A DNA stretch of 64,000 nt from a bacterium MS4. Its GTDB lineage: Bacteria > Bacillota > Clostridia > Oscillospirales > Acutalibacteraceae. A program made the translations under genes and the position numbers. Below the pieces are notes generated by a model, which saw only the letters and a program-made list of their open reading frames with translations, made no database searches and was not told the DNA's origin. This document shows positions 26,259 through 34,381 of this stretch, one piece after another. Location of the stretch: assembly GCA_000752215.1 (NCBI GenBank), contig CCFG01000008.1:186607-250606 (forward strand), read 5' to 3'. Numbering within the stretch: position 1 is the stretch's first letter; every line of letters begins with the position of its first letter.

Positions 26259-27131
26259 GTGTTTCTACAGCAATTGGTCAACGGCATATCCGTAGGCGGA
26301 ATCTATGCCCTGATTGCAACAGGCTACGCTTTGATTTACAGTCTGCTGGGATTTTCCAACTGGGCTCACGGCGAAGTGGCGATGTTTGGGGCCTATATGG
26401 CGCTGACACTGGTCACAAGAACGAATTCCCCTTTTCTGGGCGCGCTGGTATTCGGTATTTTGGGCGCGGGGCTGCTGAGTATTTTTAATGAAAAGGTGGC
26501 CTATAAGCGTATACGCGATCACGGCTCGCCGACCATGTTCCTGATGATCGCGGCCATGGGGATTTCAACTACCTATCAGAACGGGGCCATGCTTGCCTTC
26601 GGGCCTAAATTCCAGATGTTCCCGTCTATGTTTGAAACGTCCACGATTCAGCTCGGGAGCATTTCCATCGGAATACTGGACGTAATCTCTTTACTTACCA
26701 CCATTGTCGCGCTGGTGGTCCTGGACTTACTCATCAACAAATCCAAGATGGGTCTTGGAATCCGGACCGTTGCTTCCAATTCCTACACAGCCAGTCTGAT
26801 GGGAATCAATATCGACCGTTATTTTGCCCTTGTGTTTCTGCTGGCGGGCATGCTGGCCGGCAGCGCCGGTGTGCTGCTCGGCCTGAAATACAGCGTTTAT
26901 CCGACCATGGGCAACGTTTCTCTGAAGGCGTTTATCGCCTCCGTGCTCGGCGGTCTGGGCAGCGTGCGCGGCGCGATTGTCGGAGCTTTGATCATCGGGA
27001 TTCTGGAAACGATGGTTTCCGGATATTTAAGCTCCGGACTGCGCGATCTGGTTACTTTCGGCCTTCTGATCGTAATTCTGCTTGTCAAACCCTCCGGGCT
27101 GATGGGTGTGACGATTGAAGATAAAGCATAG
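26259..27131 (+). CDS. livH: Liv-type ABC permease LivH
   Basis: First membrane subunit of the Liv-type importer. GTG start at 26259 with AGGAGGT eight bases upstream. 290 residues with about eight hydrophobic segments; GISVGGIYALIATGYALIYS at the start and FSNWAHGEVAMFGAY are family signatures, and VLGGLGSVRGAIVGALIIG near residue 230 is the conserved cytoplasmic loop that contacts the ATPases. Fourteen bases from the next gene. Confidence 0.93.
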   Translation: MFLQQLVNGISVGGIYALIATGYALIYSLLGFSNWAHGEVAMFGAYMALTLVTRTNSPFLGALVFGILGAGLLSIFNEKVAYKRIRDHGSPTMFLMIAAMGISTTYQNGAMLAFGPKFQMFPSMFETSTIQLGSISIGILDVISLLTTIVALVVLDLLINKSKMGLGIRTVASNSYTASLMGINIDRYFALVFLLAGMLAGSAGVLLGLKYSVYPTMGNVSLKAFIASVLGGLGSVRGAIVGALIIGILETMVSGYLSSGLRDLVTFGLLIVILLVKPSGLMGVTIEDKA

Positions 27132-27145
27132 GGAGGGGAAAGTGG

Positions 27146-28042
27146 ATGTCTGGTTATTTACAGGGAATCATTATTCTGGTCGGAATTAATCTTATCGCCG
27201 TTTTGGGCGTTTCCATTTTAACTGGCTTTACAAAGCTTTTTTCCTTTGGCAACGCGGGGTTTATGTCGATCGGCGCGTATACCTGTGCGATTCTGACAAC
27301 CAGGTACAACGTGCCGTTTATCGTGGCGATTATTGCCGGGGCCGCGTTTGCCGGTCTGGTGGGCTATGGGCTGGGGTCGCTGACGCTGGGGCTTCAGGGC
27401 GACTATTTCCTGATTACCACGCTGGGCTTCGGCGAATGCGTGAGAGTTCTGTTTGAGTATATCACACCGGTTACGGGCGGTGCGAAGGGCTTCAGCGGAA
27501 TCCCGCACTATACCAATATCTGGATCGTCCTGATCAGCGTTATTCTCGCGTTTATTTTTGCGTGGACCCTGACGCACTCCAAATACGGCCGCAACCTGAC
27601 CGCTATCCGCGAGCAGGAAGTCGCCGCGCAGGCGGTGGGCGTGGATACCGCGAAAAACAAGCTGATGGCTTTTGTCGTCAGCGCGGTGTACGCCGGATGG
27701 GCGGGCGCTCTGTATGCGAACAGCCTGACCTTTCTGGAGCCGAAAATCTTCAATCTGGCAAAATCCTCCGAGCTGACCATTACGACGGTCATCGGCGGAT
27801 TGGGCAGCCTGACGGGCTCGTTCCTGGGAACCTGTGTGGTTACGCTGCTTCCCGAGATTTTCCGCAGCCTTTCCTCTTACCGGATGCTGCTGTACGGCAT
27901 CGCGGTGGTCGTTATCATTATTGTCAGGCCCAGCGGCCTTTACGGCTATAAGGAGTTTTCCATTACCCGGATTGGGAAGTGGTTCAAAAAACTGGGCAAA
28001 AAAGCCGGAGACGCAAAGCGGAGAGGGGATGTCGCGGAATGA
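27146..28042 (+). CDS. livM: Liv-type ABC permease LivM
   Basis: Second membrane subunit. 298 residues, about nine hydrophobic segments, with GNAGFMSIGAYTCAIL near residue 32, GDYFLITTLGFGECVR near 86, and the ATPase-contact loop VIGGLGSLTGSFLGT near 215. No cytoplasmic extra domain. GGGAGGGG ribosome site; stop codon overlaps the livG-like start (ATGA). The three Liv membrane/ATPase boundaries are all tightly packed, arguing for stoichiometric expression. Confidence 0.93.
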   Translation: MSGYLQGIIILVGINLIAVLGVSILTGFTKLFSFGNAGFMSIGAYTCAILTTRYNVPFIVAIIAGAAFAGLVGYGLGSLTLGLQGDYFLITTLGFGECVRVLFEYITPVTGGAKGFSGIPHYTNIWIVLISVILAFIFAWTLTHSKYGRNLTAIREQEVAAQAVGVDTAKNKLMAFVVSAVYAGWAGALYANSLTFLEPKIFNLAKSSELTITTVIGGLGSLTGSFLGTCVVTLLPEIFRSLSSYRMLLYGIAVVVIIIVRPSGLYGYKEFSITRIGKWFKKLGKKAGDAKRRGDVAE

Positions 28043-28806
28043 GTGAAATTCTGAAGATCTGCGGATTGAATAAAAACTTCGGCGGCGTCAGGGCGATCGA
28101 CTCGTTCCATCTTCAGCTGGAGGAGGGAAAGATTCATGGCCTGATCGGTCCGAACGGCGCCGGAAAAACCACGATTTTCAATACCGTCACCGGCATCTAT
28201 CAGCCGGACTCCGGAGATATCCTGTTCAGGGATAAAAAGATTACAAACAGCAAACCGTTTCAGATCGCGCAGATGGGAATCGGGAGAACTTTCCAGAATA
28301 TCCGCCTGTTTTCCAACCTGAGCGTGCTGCAGAATGTTCTGATCGCCAGCAACATGGATATCACCTACAATATGATGCAGTCGTTCCTGCGCCTTCCCAA
28401 ATATAAGCGCGAGGAAGAGCAGCTCTGCGAAAAGGCAATGAACCTGCTCGAAATTGTGGGGCTGCAGGATTTGGCGGACGCTAGGGCGAACTCGCTCCCC
28501 TACGGGCATCAGCGCAAGCTGGAAATCGCCAGGGCCGTGGCCCTTAACCCGGCTCTGCTTCTGCTGGACGAGCCCGCGGCGGGCATGAACGGAGAAGAGT
28601 CGGTTGAGCTGGTCGGATTCATCAAGGAGATCAAGACCCGTTTCCATCTAACGGTGCTGATGATCGAACACCATATGGATGTCGTCGCCGGACTGTGCGA
28701 CCATGTTACCGTGCTCAATTTCGGCAAGACCATCGCGGAAGGCACGCTCGACGATGTAAAATGCAACAAGCTGGTTGTGGAAGCGTACCTGGGAGAGGAG
28801 AAATAG
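28039..28806 (+). CDS. livG: Liv-type ABC ATPase LivG
   Basis: First ATPase subunit. ATG at 28039 overlaps the livM stop by four bases; further upstream starts would lie inside livM. 255 residues. Walker A GPNGAGKTT near residue 35, the family-specific GIGRTFQNIRLF (Q loop) near 85, a signature region reading LPYGHQRKLEIARA (PYG in place of SGG, usual in LivG), and Walker B LLLLDEPAAGMNGEE. Switch His in IEHHMD. Intact and typical. Confidence 0.93.
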   Translation: MSEILKICGLNKNFGGVRAIDSFHLQLEEGKIHGLIGPNGAGKTTIFNTVTGIYQPDSGDILFRDKKITNSKPFQIAQMGIGRTFQNIRLFSNLSVLQNVLIASNMDITYNMMQSFLRLPKYKREEEQLCEKAMNLLEIVGLQDLADARANSLPYGHQRKLEIARAVALNPALLLLDEPAAGMNGEESVELVGFIKEIKTRFHLTVLMIEHHMDVVAGLCDHVTVLNFGKTIAEGTLDDVKCNKLVVEAYLGEEK

Positions 28807-28807
28807 T

Positions 28808-29518
28808 ATGGAGCAGAGTTTGTTGAAGGTGGAAAATATATCCGCGGCTTACGGCGGGATTAAGGCACTGAACAATGTATCCATTGAAATCAGCAGGGGA
28901 AGGATCGTATCCGTGCTGGGTTCCAACGGAGCAGGGAAAACAACGCTTCTGAAATGTATCTGCGCGGCAATGAAGCCGACGTGCGGCTGTATTACCTTTC
29001 AGGGGAAGCCGATGCCGTCAAAGCCTCACGAAGTGGTCAAGGCCGGGCTGAGCCACGCGCCGGAAGGACGGCAGATCCTTGCAAATCTGACCGTGCTGGA
29101 AAATCTGATGGCCGGGGCCTATCTGCGCAAGGATTCCGCCGGTGTCAAACAGGATCTGGAGTACGTATATACGCTGTTTCCCCGTCTGAAGGACCGTCAA
29201 AAGCAGTTCGGCGGCCACCTGAGCGGCGGCGAACAGCAGATGCTGGCAATCAGCCGGGCACTGATGGCAAGGCCGAGCCTGATTATGCTCGACGAGCCCT
29301 CTCTGGGGCTGGCTCCCATCATTGTAACGCAGATTTTTGATATTATCAAGGAACTTCGCAACAACGGCACCTCCATTTTACTGGTGGAACAGAACGCTTT
29401 CAAAGCGCTGTCTATCAGCGACAGCGCGTACGTAATGTCGGTGGGAAGTATCGTCAAACAGGGAAGCTCCGAGGAGTTGCTGGCGGACAAGACCCTGACC
29501 CAGGCCTACCTCGGATGA
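28808..29518 (+). CDS. livF: Liv-type ABC ATPase LivF
   Basis: Second ATPase subunit. ATG at 28808, one base after the livG stop, with GAGGAG upstream. 236 residues. Walker A GSNGAGKTT near residue 37, HAPEGRQILANLTV (Q-loop region of LivF) near 85, LSGGEQQMLAISRAL signature, Walker B IMLDEPSLGLAP, and switch region LLVEQNAFKAL where the usual His is replaced by Asn-Ala in the normal LivF manner. With livG completes a five-gene transporter. Confidence 0.93.
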   Translation: MEQSLLKVENISAAYGGIKALNNVSIEISRGRIVSVLGSNGAGKTTLLKCICAAMKPTCGCITFQGKPMPSKPHEVVKAGLSHAPEGRQILANLTVLENLMAGAYLRKDSAGVKQDLEYVYTLFPRLKDRQKQFGGHLSGGEQQMLAISRALMARPSLIMLDEPSLGLAPIIVTQIFDIIKELRNNGTSILLVEQNAFKALSISDSAYVMSVGSIVKQGSSEELLADKTLTQAYLG

Positions 29519-29536
29519 TCAAGAAGGAGAATGACT

Positions 29537-30523
29537 ATGAATAATATCAGCGTGGGCGTTTGGGCTTACGGAGCCTGCAGCGACCGTTACGTGGGTGACG
29601 GCTACAAATCCAGGCTTCCTCTGGCTCAAAGGATCGAACATATTGGAAAACTCGGCGGAGTCGACGGAATTGAAATTACTTATCCCGTGGATATCAACGA
29701 GGAAAACTATCCGGAATATGCGCCTTTGCTTCAAAAATATGGTCTGCGGATTTCTTCCATGGGTGTGGAGATCGTTTGTGACAAAGAGTGGAAAACGGGC
29801 TCCTTTACCTCTCCGCACAGGGAAGTCCGTGAAAAAACCGTTGCGCTTGTAAAAAAGGCCATGGACTTCGCCGCGCAAATCGGCGTGGAGGTGGTCAGCC
29901 TCTGGATGGGACAGGACGGCTTTGATTATCTGATGCAGTCGGATTACCGGCAGCAGTGGGAGTTCCTGATTCAGGGCCTCCGCGAATGCGCCGCGCATAA
30001 TCCCGCGATTAAGCTTGGGATGGAATACAAGGTCTCCGAGCCGCGCCTGAAATGCATGGTGAATTCGGGCGGAATGGCGCTGGCGGTCGCCCAGTGTACC
30101 GGCATGGACAACGTGGGCGTGACGATGGATATCGGCCACGCGATCAACGCGGGGGAAAACCCGGCGGAAATCGCAGCGATTCTGTTTTCGCAGAACCGCC
30201 TGTTCCATCTGCATCTGAACGACAACTACCGCATTGCGGACGACGACATGCCGATCGGCAGCGTCCATTTCCTGCATTTTGTGGAACTGTTTTACTGGCT
30301 GAAAAAGATGGGCTATCAGGGCTGGTACTCTCTGGATATGTACCCGTATCGCGATGACGCCGACGAGGCGTCCAGAGCTTCCGTAACCTTTATCCGGGGA
30401 GTGGAAAGCCTGATCGACCGCAAGCTCGGCGATTATTCGTTTGAGACGGCGCAGTCCGATGCGCCGTCCAAAATACTGGAAGGCTTATTTGAAAAGATTT
30501 TTGAACAGGAGGGAATTTCATGA
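29537..30523 (+). CDS. Sugar phosphate isomerase/epimerase-like TIM barrel (AP endonuclease 2 family)
   Basis: Probably interconverts keto and aldo forms or C3 epimers of a sugar or its derivative; divalent-metal dependent, cytoplasmic. ATG at 29537 has AAGGAG seven bases upstream. 328 residues. Seen: GVWAYGACSDRYV at the start, DGIEITYPVDI (strand 2), a metal-site Glu in GMEYKVSEPR, MDIGHAINAGENPAE with Asp and His, and LHLNDNYRIAD with His and Asp, matching xylose-isomerase-like barrels. The substrate is not evident. The gene overlaps the next dehydrogenase by four bases. Confidence 0.82.
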   Translation: MNNISVGVWAYGACSDRYVGDGYKSRLPLAQRIEHIGKLGGVDGIEITYPVDINEENYPEYAPLLQKYGLRISSMGVEIVCDKEWKTGSFTSPHREVREKTVALVKKAMDFAAQIGVEVVSLWMGQDGFDYLMQSDYRQQWEFLIQGLRECAAHNPAIKLGMEYKVSEPRLKCMVNSGGMALAVAQCTGMDNVGVTMDIGHAINAGENPAEIAAILFSQNRLFHLHLNDNYRIADDDMPIGSVHFLHFVELFYWLKKMGYQGWYSLDMYPYRDDADEASRASVTFIRGVESLIDRKLGDYSFETAQSDAPSKILEGLFEKIFEQEGIS

Positions 30524-31569
30524 AAGCTGCCGTGTGGCATGGTTACAAGGATGTTCGGATCGAACAAGTCAAACAGCCCGAAACTCCCCCCGGTTCCGTG
30601 AAGATCAGGGTGGACTATGCGGGCATCTGCGGCACCGACCGGCACGAATATGTGGGACCGAATTTTATCCCCACCAAAAAGCCGCACCGCCTGACGGGAC
30701 AGATGGCCCCCCTGATTATCGGGCATGAATTTTCCGGCGTGATTACGGAGGTCGGGGAAGGAGTCACCGGCTACCGCACGGGCGACCGTGTCACGGCAAA
30801 CGGGACTCTCTGCTGCAAAGAGTGCGCGGCCTGTAAATCGGGGCGCTACAATGTCTGTGAGAAGCTTGGCTTCAAGGGGGTGGGCGACGACGGCACCTTT
30901 GCCGAATACGTCACGTTTGAAGCGGAGCGCCTGTTTAAAATTCCGGATAATGTCACCCAGAGGCAGGCACTTCTGGCGGAACCGCTTGCGTGCGGCATTC
31001 ACGCCACTCGTCTGGTCGGGGACGTTGCGGGAAAATCGGTTGTGGTCATCGGTCCCGGCATCATCGGCCTGGCCTGCTTTCTCGCGGCTAAGCTCGCGGG
31101 CGCCGGCAGAGTGCTGGTTGCGGGACTGGGTACCGAGCGGAAGGAACTGGTAGAGAGCTACGGCGGGGAGTATCTGGACACCGGCAGCAAGCCCATCGAC
31201 GAATATGTGAAGGAACTGCTGGACGGACAGCTGGCCGACGTGGTGTATGAATGCGTCGGCATCCAGCCTACGCTGGACAACGCGCTTCATATTGTCCGCC
31301 CCGGCGGCAAAATCATGGTGATGGGCGTTTATGAAAAGCAGCCGGTGATAGACATGAACCTGCTGCAGGAAGGGGAGCGCATGCTCCTGACCTCCCAGGC
31401 GCATCTGGACGAAATCGGTGTGGCTCTCGACTATATGTCCAACGGCAGAATCAACGCCGACGAGCTCATTACCCGGGAGGTCACGCTGGACACCCTGGTA
31501 GAGGACGGATTTGAGGAATTGCTGAGGAATCCATCCAAACATATTAAAATTGCAATCAAAATCGGTTGA
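30520..31569 (+). CDS. Zinc-dependent medium-chain dehydrogenase (butanediol/polyol dehydrogenase-like)
   Basis: NAD(P)-dependent alcohol dehydrogenase. Catalytic zinc ligands in GICGTDRHEY near residue 37, GHEFSG near 69 and a Glu in LAEPLACG near 150; structural zinc Cys in CKECAACKSGRYNVC near 90-104. Nucleotide motif GPGIIGLACFLAAKLAG near 175. 349 residues. ATG at 30520 inside the preceding stop. Most similar in look to 2,3-butanediol and sorbitol dehydrogenases. In this operon it could oxidise a polyol entering the pathway or reduce the aldehyde released by the aldolase. Confidence 0.88.
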   Translation: MKAAVWHGYKDVRIEQVKQPETPPGSVKIRVDYAGICGTDRHEYVGPNFIPTKKPHRLTGQMAPLIIGHEFSGVITEVGEGVTGYRTGDRVTANGTLCCKECAACKSGRYNVCEKLGFKGVGDDGTFAEYVTFEAERLFKIPDNVTQRQALLAEPLACGIHATRLVGDVAGKSVVVIGPGIIGLACFLAAKLAGAGRVLVAGLGTERKELVESYGGEYLDTGSKPIDEYVKELLDGQLADVVYECVGIQPTLDNALHIVRPGGKIMVMGVYEKQPVIDMNLLQEGERMLLTSQAHLDEIGVALDYMSNGRINADELITREVTLDTLVEDGFEELLRNPSKHIKIAIKIG

Positions 31570-31595
31570 ATGAAATAGAGATGGAGGATATGAAA

Positions 31596-32783
31596 ATGGA
31601 TCACAAGAATGCACAGTTCGCAACCAAGGCCGTTCACGCCGGACAGCATGGAGACCCCGTTACCGGGGCGCTGCTTTCCCCGATGTTTATGACCAGCACG
31701 TACGTATGGACACCGGAGAAAATGGAGCGCTATCAGAACGGGGACAAAGAGGGGATCTTCACCTACGGCCGTTCCCGCAATCCAACCCAGAATGAGCTGC
31801 AGGATAAGATCGCCGCGCTGTACGATGCGCCCGCCTGTCTGGTCACCGCCTCCGGTATGGCCGCTATTTCCCTTGCCATTTTAAGCTTTGTCCATCCCGG
31901 CGACCACATCATCAGCTGTAAAACCATTTACGGCGGCACCTTCGGGTTGTTTTCCAAAATCTTTAAAGAAATGAAAATCGAGGTGACGTTCCTTCAGAAT
32001 CTGTCGGAGGAAAGCCTTAACAAGGCGCTGCGTCCCAACACGAAGCTGATTTACGGGGAAAGCATGTACAACCCTACGCTGGAAATCGCCGACCTCAGGC
32101 TGATTGCGGGCTGGGCGAAAGCCAAGGGCATCAAATCCATGATTGACAATACCTTCTGCAGCCCCTACCTGCTCAATCCGTTTGATTTCGGCATTGACGT
32201 CGTAGTGGAAAGCGATACGAAATATATCAACGGACACGGCGACCTGATCGCCGGTTCCATCTGCGGACCCTTTGCGTTTGTGGACAATGTCCGCGGCTCC
32301 ATTTATCAGGAGCTCGGCCCGGTTCCCAGTCCTTTCAGCTGCTGGCTGATCCTGCGTGGCCTGAAAACGCTCCATCTGCGCATGAAGGCCCAGTGTGAGA
32401 ACGCAATGGCGGTCGCGCAATGGCTGGAGGGCCATTCCAAAATAGAAAAAGTGATTTATCCGGGCCTGGAGTCCCATCCTCAGCACGAGCTGGCAACCGG
32501 GATTTTCGGCGGAAGAGGCTACGGGGCCATGGTTTCCTTTGTGGTAGAGGGCGGACTGGAGGGCGCTCAGAATCTTATCAATCATTTGAAGCTTGCGAAA
32601 TATGCGGTCAGCCTGGGCGATCTGGATACGATGGTGCAGCAGCCCGCCACCCAGACCCACGGCAAGATGTCCCGGGAGGAAAGGATGTCCATGGGTATTG
32701 ACGACGGCATGGTCCGACTGTCAATTGGCGCCGAGGACGCAAGGGACATTATCGCGGACCTTGAACAGGGCCTCAATGCCTGA
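31596..32783 (+). CDS. PLP-dependent Cys/Met-metabolism enzyme (methionine gamma-lyase/cystathionine gamma-lyase family)
   Basis: Fold type I PLP enzyme acting on sulfur amino acids. Start at 31596 has GGAGG eight bases upstream. 395 residues. Landmarks: YGRSRNPTQNELQDKIAALYDA near residue 58, a GMAAISLAILS stretch, PLP Lys in SDTKYINGHGD near residue 208, and YPGLESHPQHELA. The Cys that follows YG in true methionine gamma-lyases (YGC) is Gly here (YGGTF near residue 114), so methioninase activity should not be assumed; cystathionine or O-acylhomoserine chemistry or cleavage of an unusual C-S compound fit equally. Its place in a sugar operon is unusual. Confidence 0.85.
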   Translation: MDHKNAQFATKAVHAGQHGDPVTGALLSPMFMTSTYVWTPEKMERYQNGDKEGIFTYGRSRNPTQNELQDKIAALYDAPACLVTASGMAAISLAILSFVHPGDHIISCKTIYGGTFGLFSKIFKEMKIEVTFLQNLSEESLNKALRPNTKLIYGESMYNPTLEIADLRLIAGWAKAKGIKSMIDNTFCSPYLLNPFDFGIDVVVESDTKYINGHGDLIAGSICGPFAFVDNVRGSIYQELGPVPSPFSCWLILRGLKTLHLRMKAQCENAMAVAQWLEGHSKIEKVIYPGLESHPQHELATGIFGGRGYGAMVSFVVEGGLEGAQNLINHLKLAKYAVSLGDLDTMVQQPATQTHGKMSREERMSMGIDDGMVRLSIGAEDARDIIADLEQGLNA

Positions 32784-34245
32784 CGAAAGGTTCTTTCTCG
32801 CCATCGACGCGGGTACGACCATGATAAAGGCTGTGCTTACCCGCGCCGACGGTGAATTTATCGATACCGCCGCTGCGAAGCTTCAGATTCTGATGCCCCG
32901 GCAGGGCTGGTGCGAGATGGATATGGAGACTGTCTGGCAGGCGGTATGCGGAGCAGTGGGTACGCTTCGGGAGAAGAACGGCACGGTATGGGGGAATATC
33001 TGTGCGGTCGGTATCTGCGCGCAGGGCGACGGCATGTGGCCGGTGGACGCCGGCGGGAAACCGGTGCGCAACGCCGTTCTGTGGAACGATACCCGCGCGG
33101 AGGGCCTGATCGATTACGACGCGATCAATAAGACCTGTGTCGCTCTGGGAGCTTCCCCGCTCTTTCCGGGGGCCTGCCCCGTGATTCTGCGCTGGCTGAA
33201 GGAGTACGAGCCTGAAAATTACCGGCGCATTGCCGCGGTGCTTCACTGCAAGGACTGGCTGAATTACCGTCTGACCGGGCAGTTGGCTACCGACCAGTCG
33301 GACGCTTCCACCTCTCTAATGAATATTTATACAAAAAAATATGAATTTTCCCTGCTGGAAATGCTGGGAATCGGCTCCTGCCAGGAGTGTTTCCCGCGCG
33401 TTGCGGCTTCCGACGAGGTGGTCGGCACCGTGACGGGGCGGGCGACGGAACTGCTCGGAATCCCAAAAGGTACGCCGGTGATCGCGGGGGCCATCGATGT
33501 TCTGGCCGCGGCGACCGGCTGCGGTGTGACCGCACCCGCGCAGAAAGGAACCGTTATCGGCACCACGCTCTGCAACTATGTGGTTCTGGATGAGGACGGG
33601 GCGCGCGTGAACGCGGGGGAAATCGGCAGCGTGCTCTGCCACACACAGCCGGGGACTTATATCCGGCTGATGGCGGCGCTGTCGGGCGCTTCCGCCCTGG
33701 ACTGGGTACGGCGTGAAATTCTTGCCGACGAACCCTATCCTCAGCTGGAGCAGGAAATTGACAAGCTGCCGGTCGGCAGCGAGGGGGTTTTCTTCCATCC
33801 GTATCTGTACGGGGAGCGGGCCCCCTTCCGGCTGGGAACCGCCAGCAGCGGATTTTTCGGCCTGCAGGCCTGCCATACCAGATATCACATGGCCAGGGCC
33901 GCCTTTGAAGGGGTCGCCCTGTCCCTTTACGATTGTTACCGGAGCCTGCCGCCCGGGGAAGAGGTCTTTGCCGTAGCAGGCGGAGCGGCGAAAAGCGATT
34001 TGGTCTGTCAGATGGTGTGTGATTGTATGGGAGAAAAAACCGTCCGCTGTCGGGAAAAAGAGTTGGGAATTCTCGGCGTGGTTCGCCTGCTGCAGAAAGC
34101 GTGCGGTTTCCCTATCCTGTCCGGGGCGGCGGAGCGCGACTCTTTTTTTCCGGATATGGAAAAGCATGAACAGTACAAAAAGCTCTATATGGAATTCTGT
34201 TTTCTGAAAGACGCCATGCTCCCTTTTTGGAAACGGAGGCAATAA
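32776..34245 (+). CDS. FGGY-family carbohydrate kinase
   Basis: ATP-dependent phosphorylation of a sugar or polyol, the likely committing step of the operon's pathway. ATG at 32776 overlaps the preceding gene by eight bases. 489 residues, usual. N-terminal phosphate-1 motif AIDAGTTMIKAVLTR, active-site stretch LWNDTRAEG near residue 110 with catalytic Asp expected in the second quarter, ATPase half with GTPVIAGAIDVLAAATG near 235 and the adenosine motif AGGAAKSDLVCQM near 400. Resembles xylulokinase/gluconokinase-type proteins; sugar not determinable. Followed by the operon terminator. Confidence 0.9.
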   Translation: MPDERFFLAIDAGTTMIKAVLTRADGEFIDTAAAKLQILMPRQGWCEMDMETVWQAVCGAVGTLREKNGTVWGNICAVGICAQGDGMWPVDAGGKPVRNAVLWNDTRAEGLIDYDAINKTCVALGASPLFPGACPVILRWLKEYEPENYRRIAAVLHCKDWLNYRLTGQLATDQSDASTSLMNIYTKKYEFSLLEMLGIGSCQECFPRVAASDEVVGTVTGRATELLGIPKGTPVIAGAIDVLAAATGCGVTAPAQKGTVIGTTLCNYVVLDEDGARVNAGEIGSVLCHTQPGTYIRLMAALSGASALDWVRREILADEPYPQLEQEIDKLPVGSEGVFFHPYLYGERAPFRLGTASSGFFGLQACHTRYHMARAAFEGVALSLYDCYRSLPPGEEVFAVAGGAAKSDLVCQMVCDCMGEKTVRCREKELGILGVVRLLQKACGFPILSGAAERDSFFPDMEKHEQYKKLYMEFCFLKDAMLPFWKRRQ

Positions 34246-34296
34246 GCTGGTCCTATTTCCGCTGCTTTACCGGAAGGAGTGGCACGGCGGCGTGTC

Positions 34297-34349
34297 GGGC
34301 GCAGAAGCCGCGGGCCCGCCCGCGGCGGTACGGCTTCGGGCGCCCTTTT
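34297..34349 (+). terminator. Terminator of the SorC/Liv operon
   Basis: GGGCGC (34297-34302) pairs with GCGCCC (34340-34345), extended by GAAGCCG/CGGCTTC inside, with a second GC-rich stem in the loop, then TTTT. Marks the end of a 12-kb transcription unit. Confidence 0.8.
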
Positions 34350-34381
34350 GATTAACCAACCCAGAGAAGGAGAATAAAAGT

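Noticed and set aside
30433-31623. 396-codon minus-strand frame opposite the zinc dehydrogenase
   Set aside because: Antisense shadow; the sense strand carries all zinc and NAD motifs.
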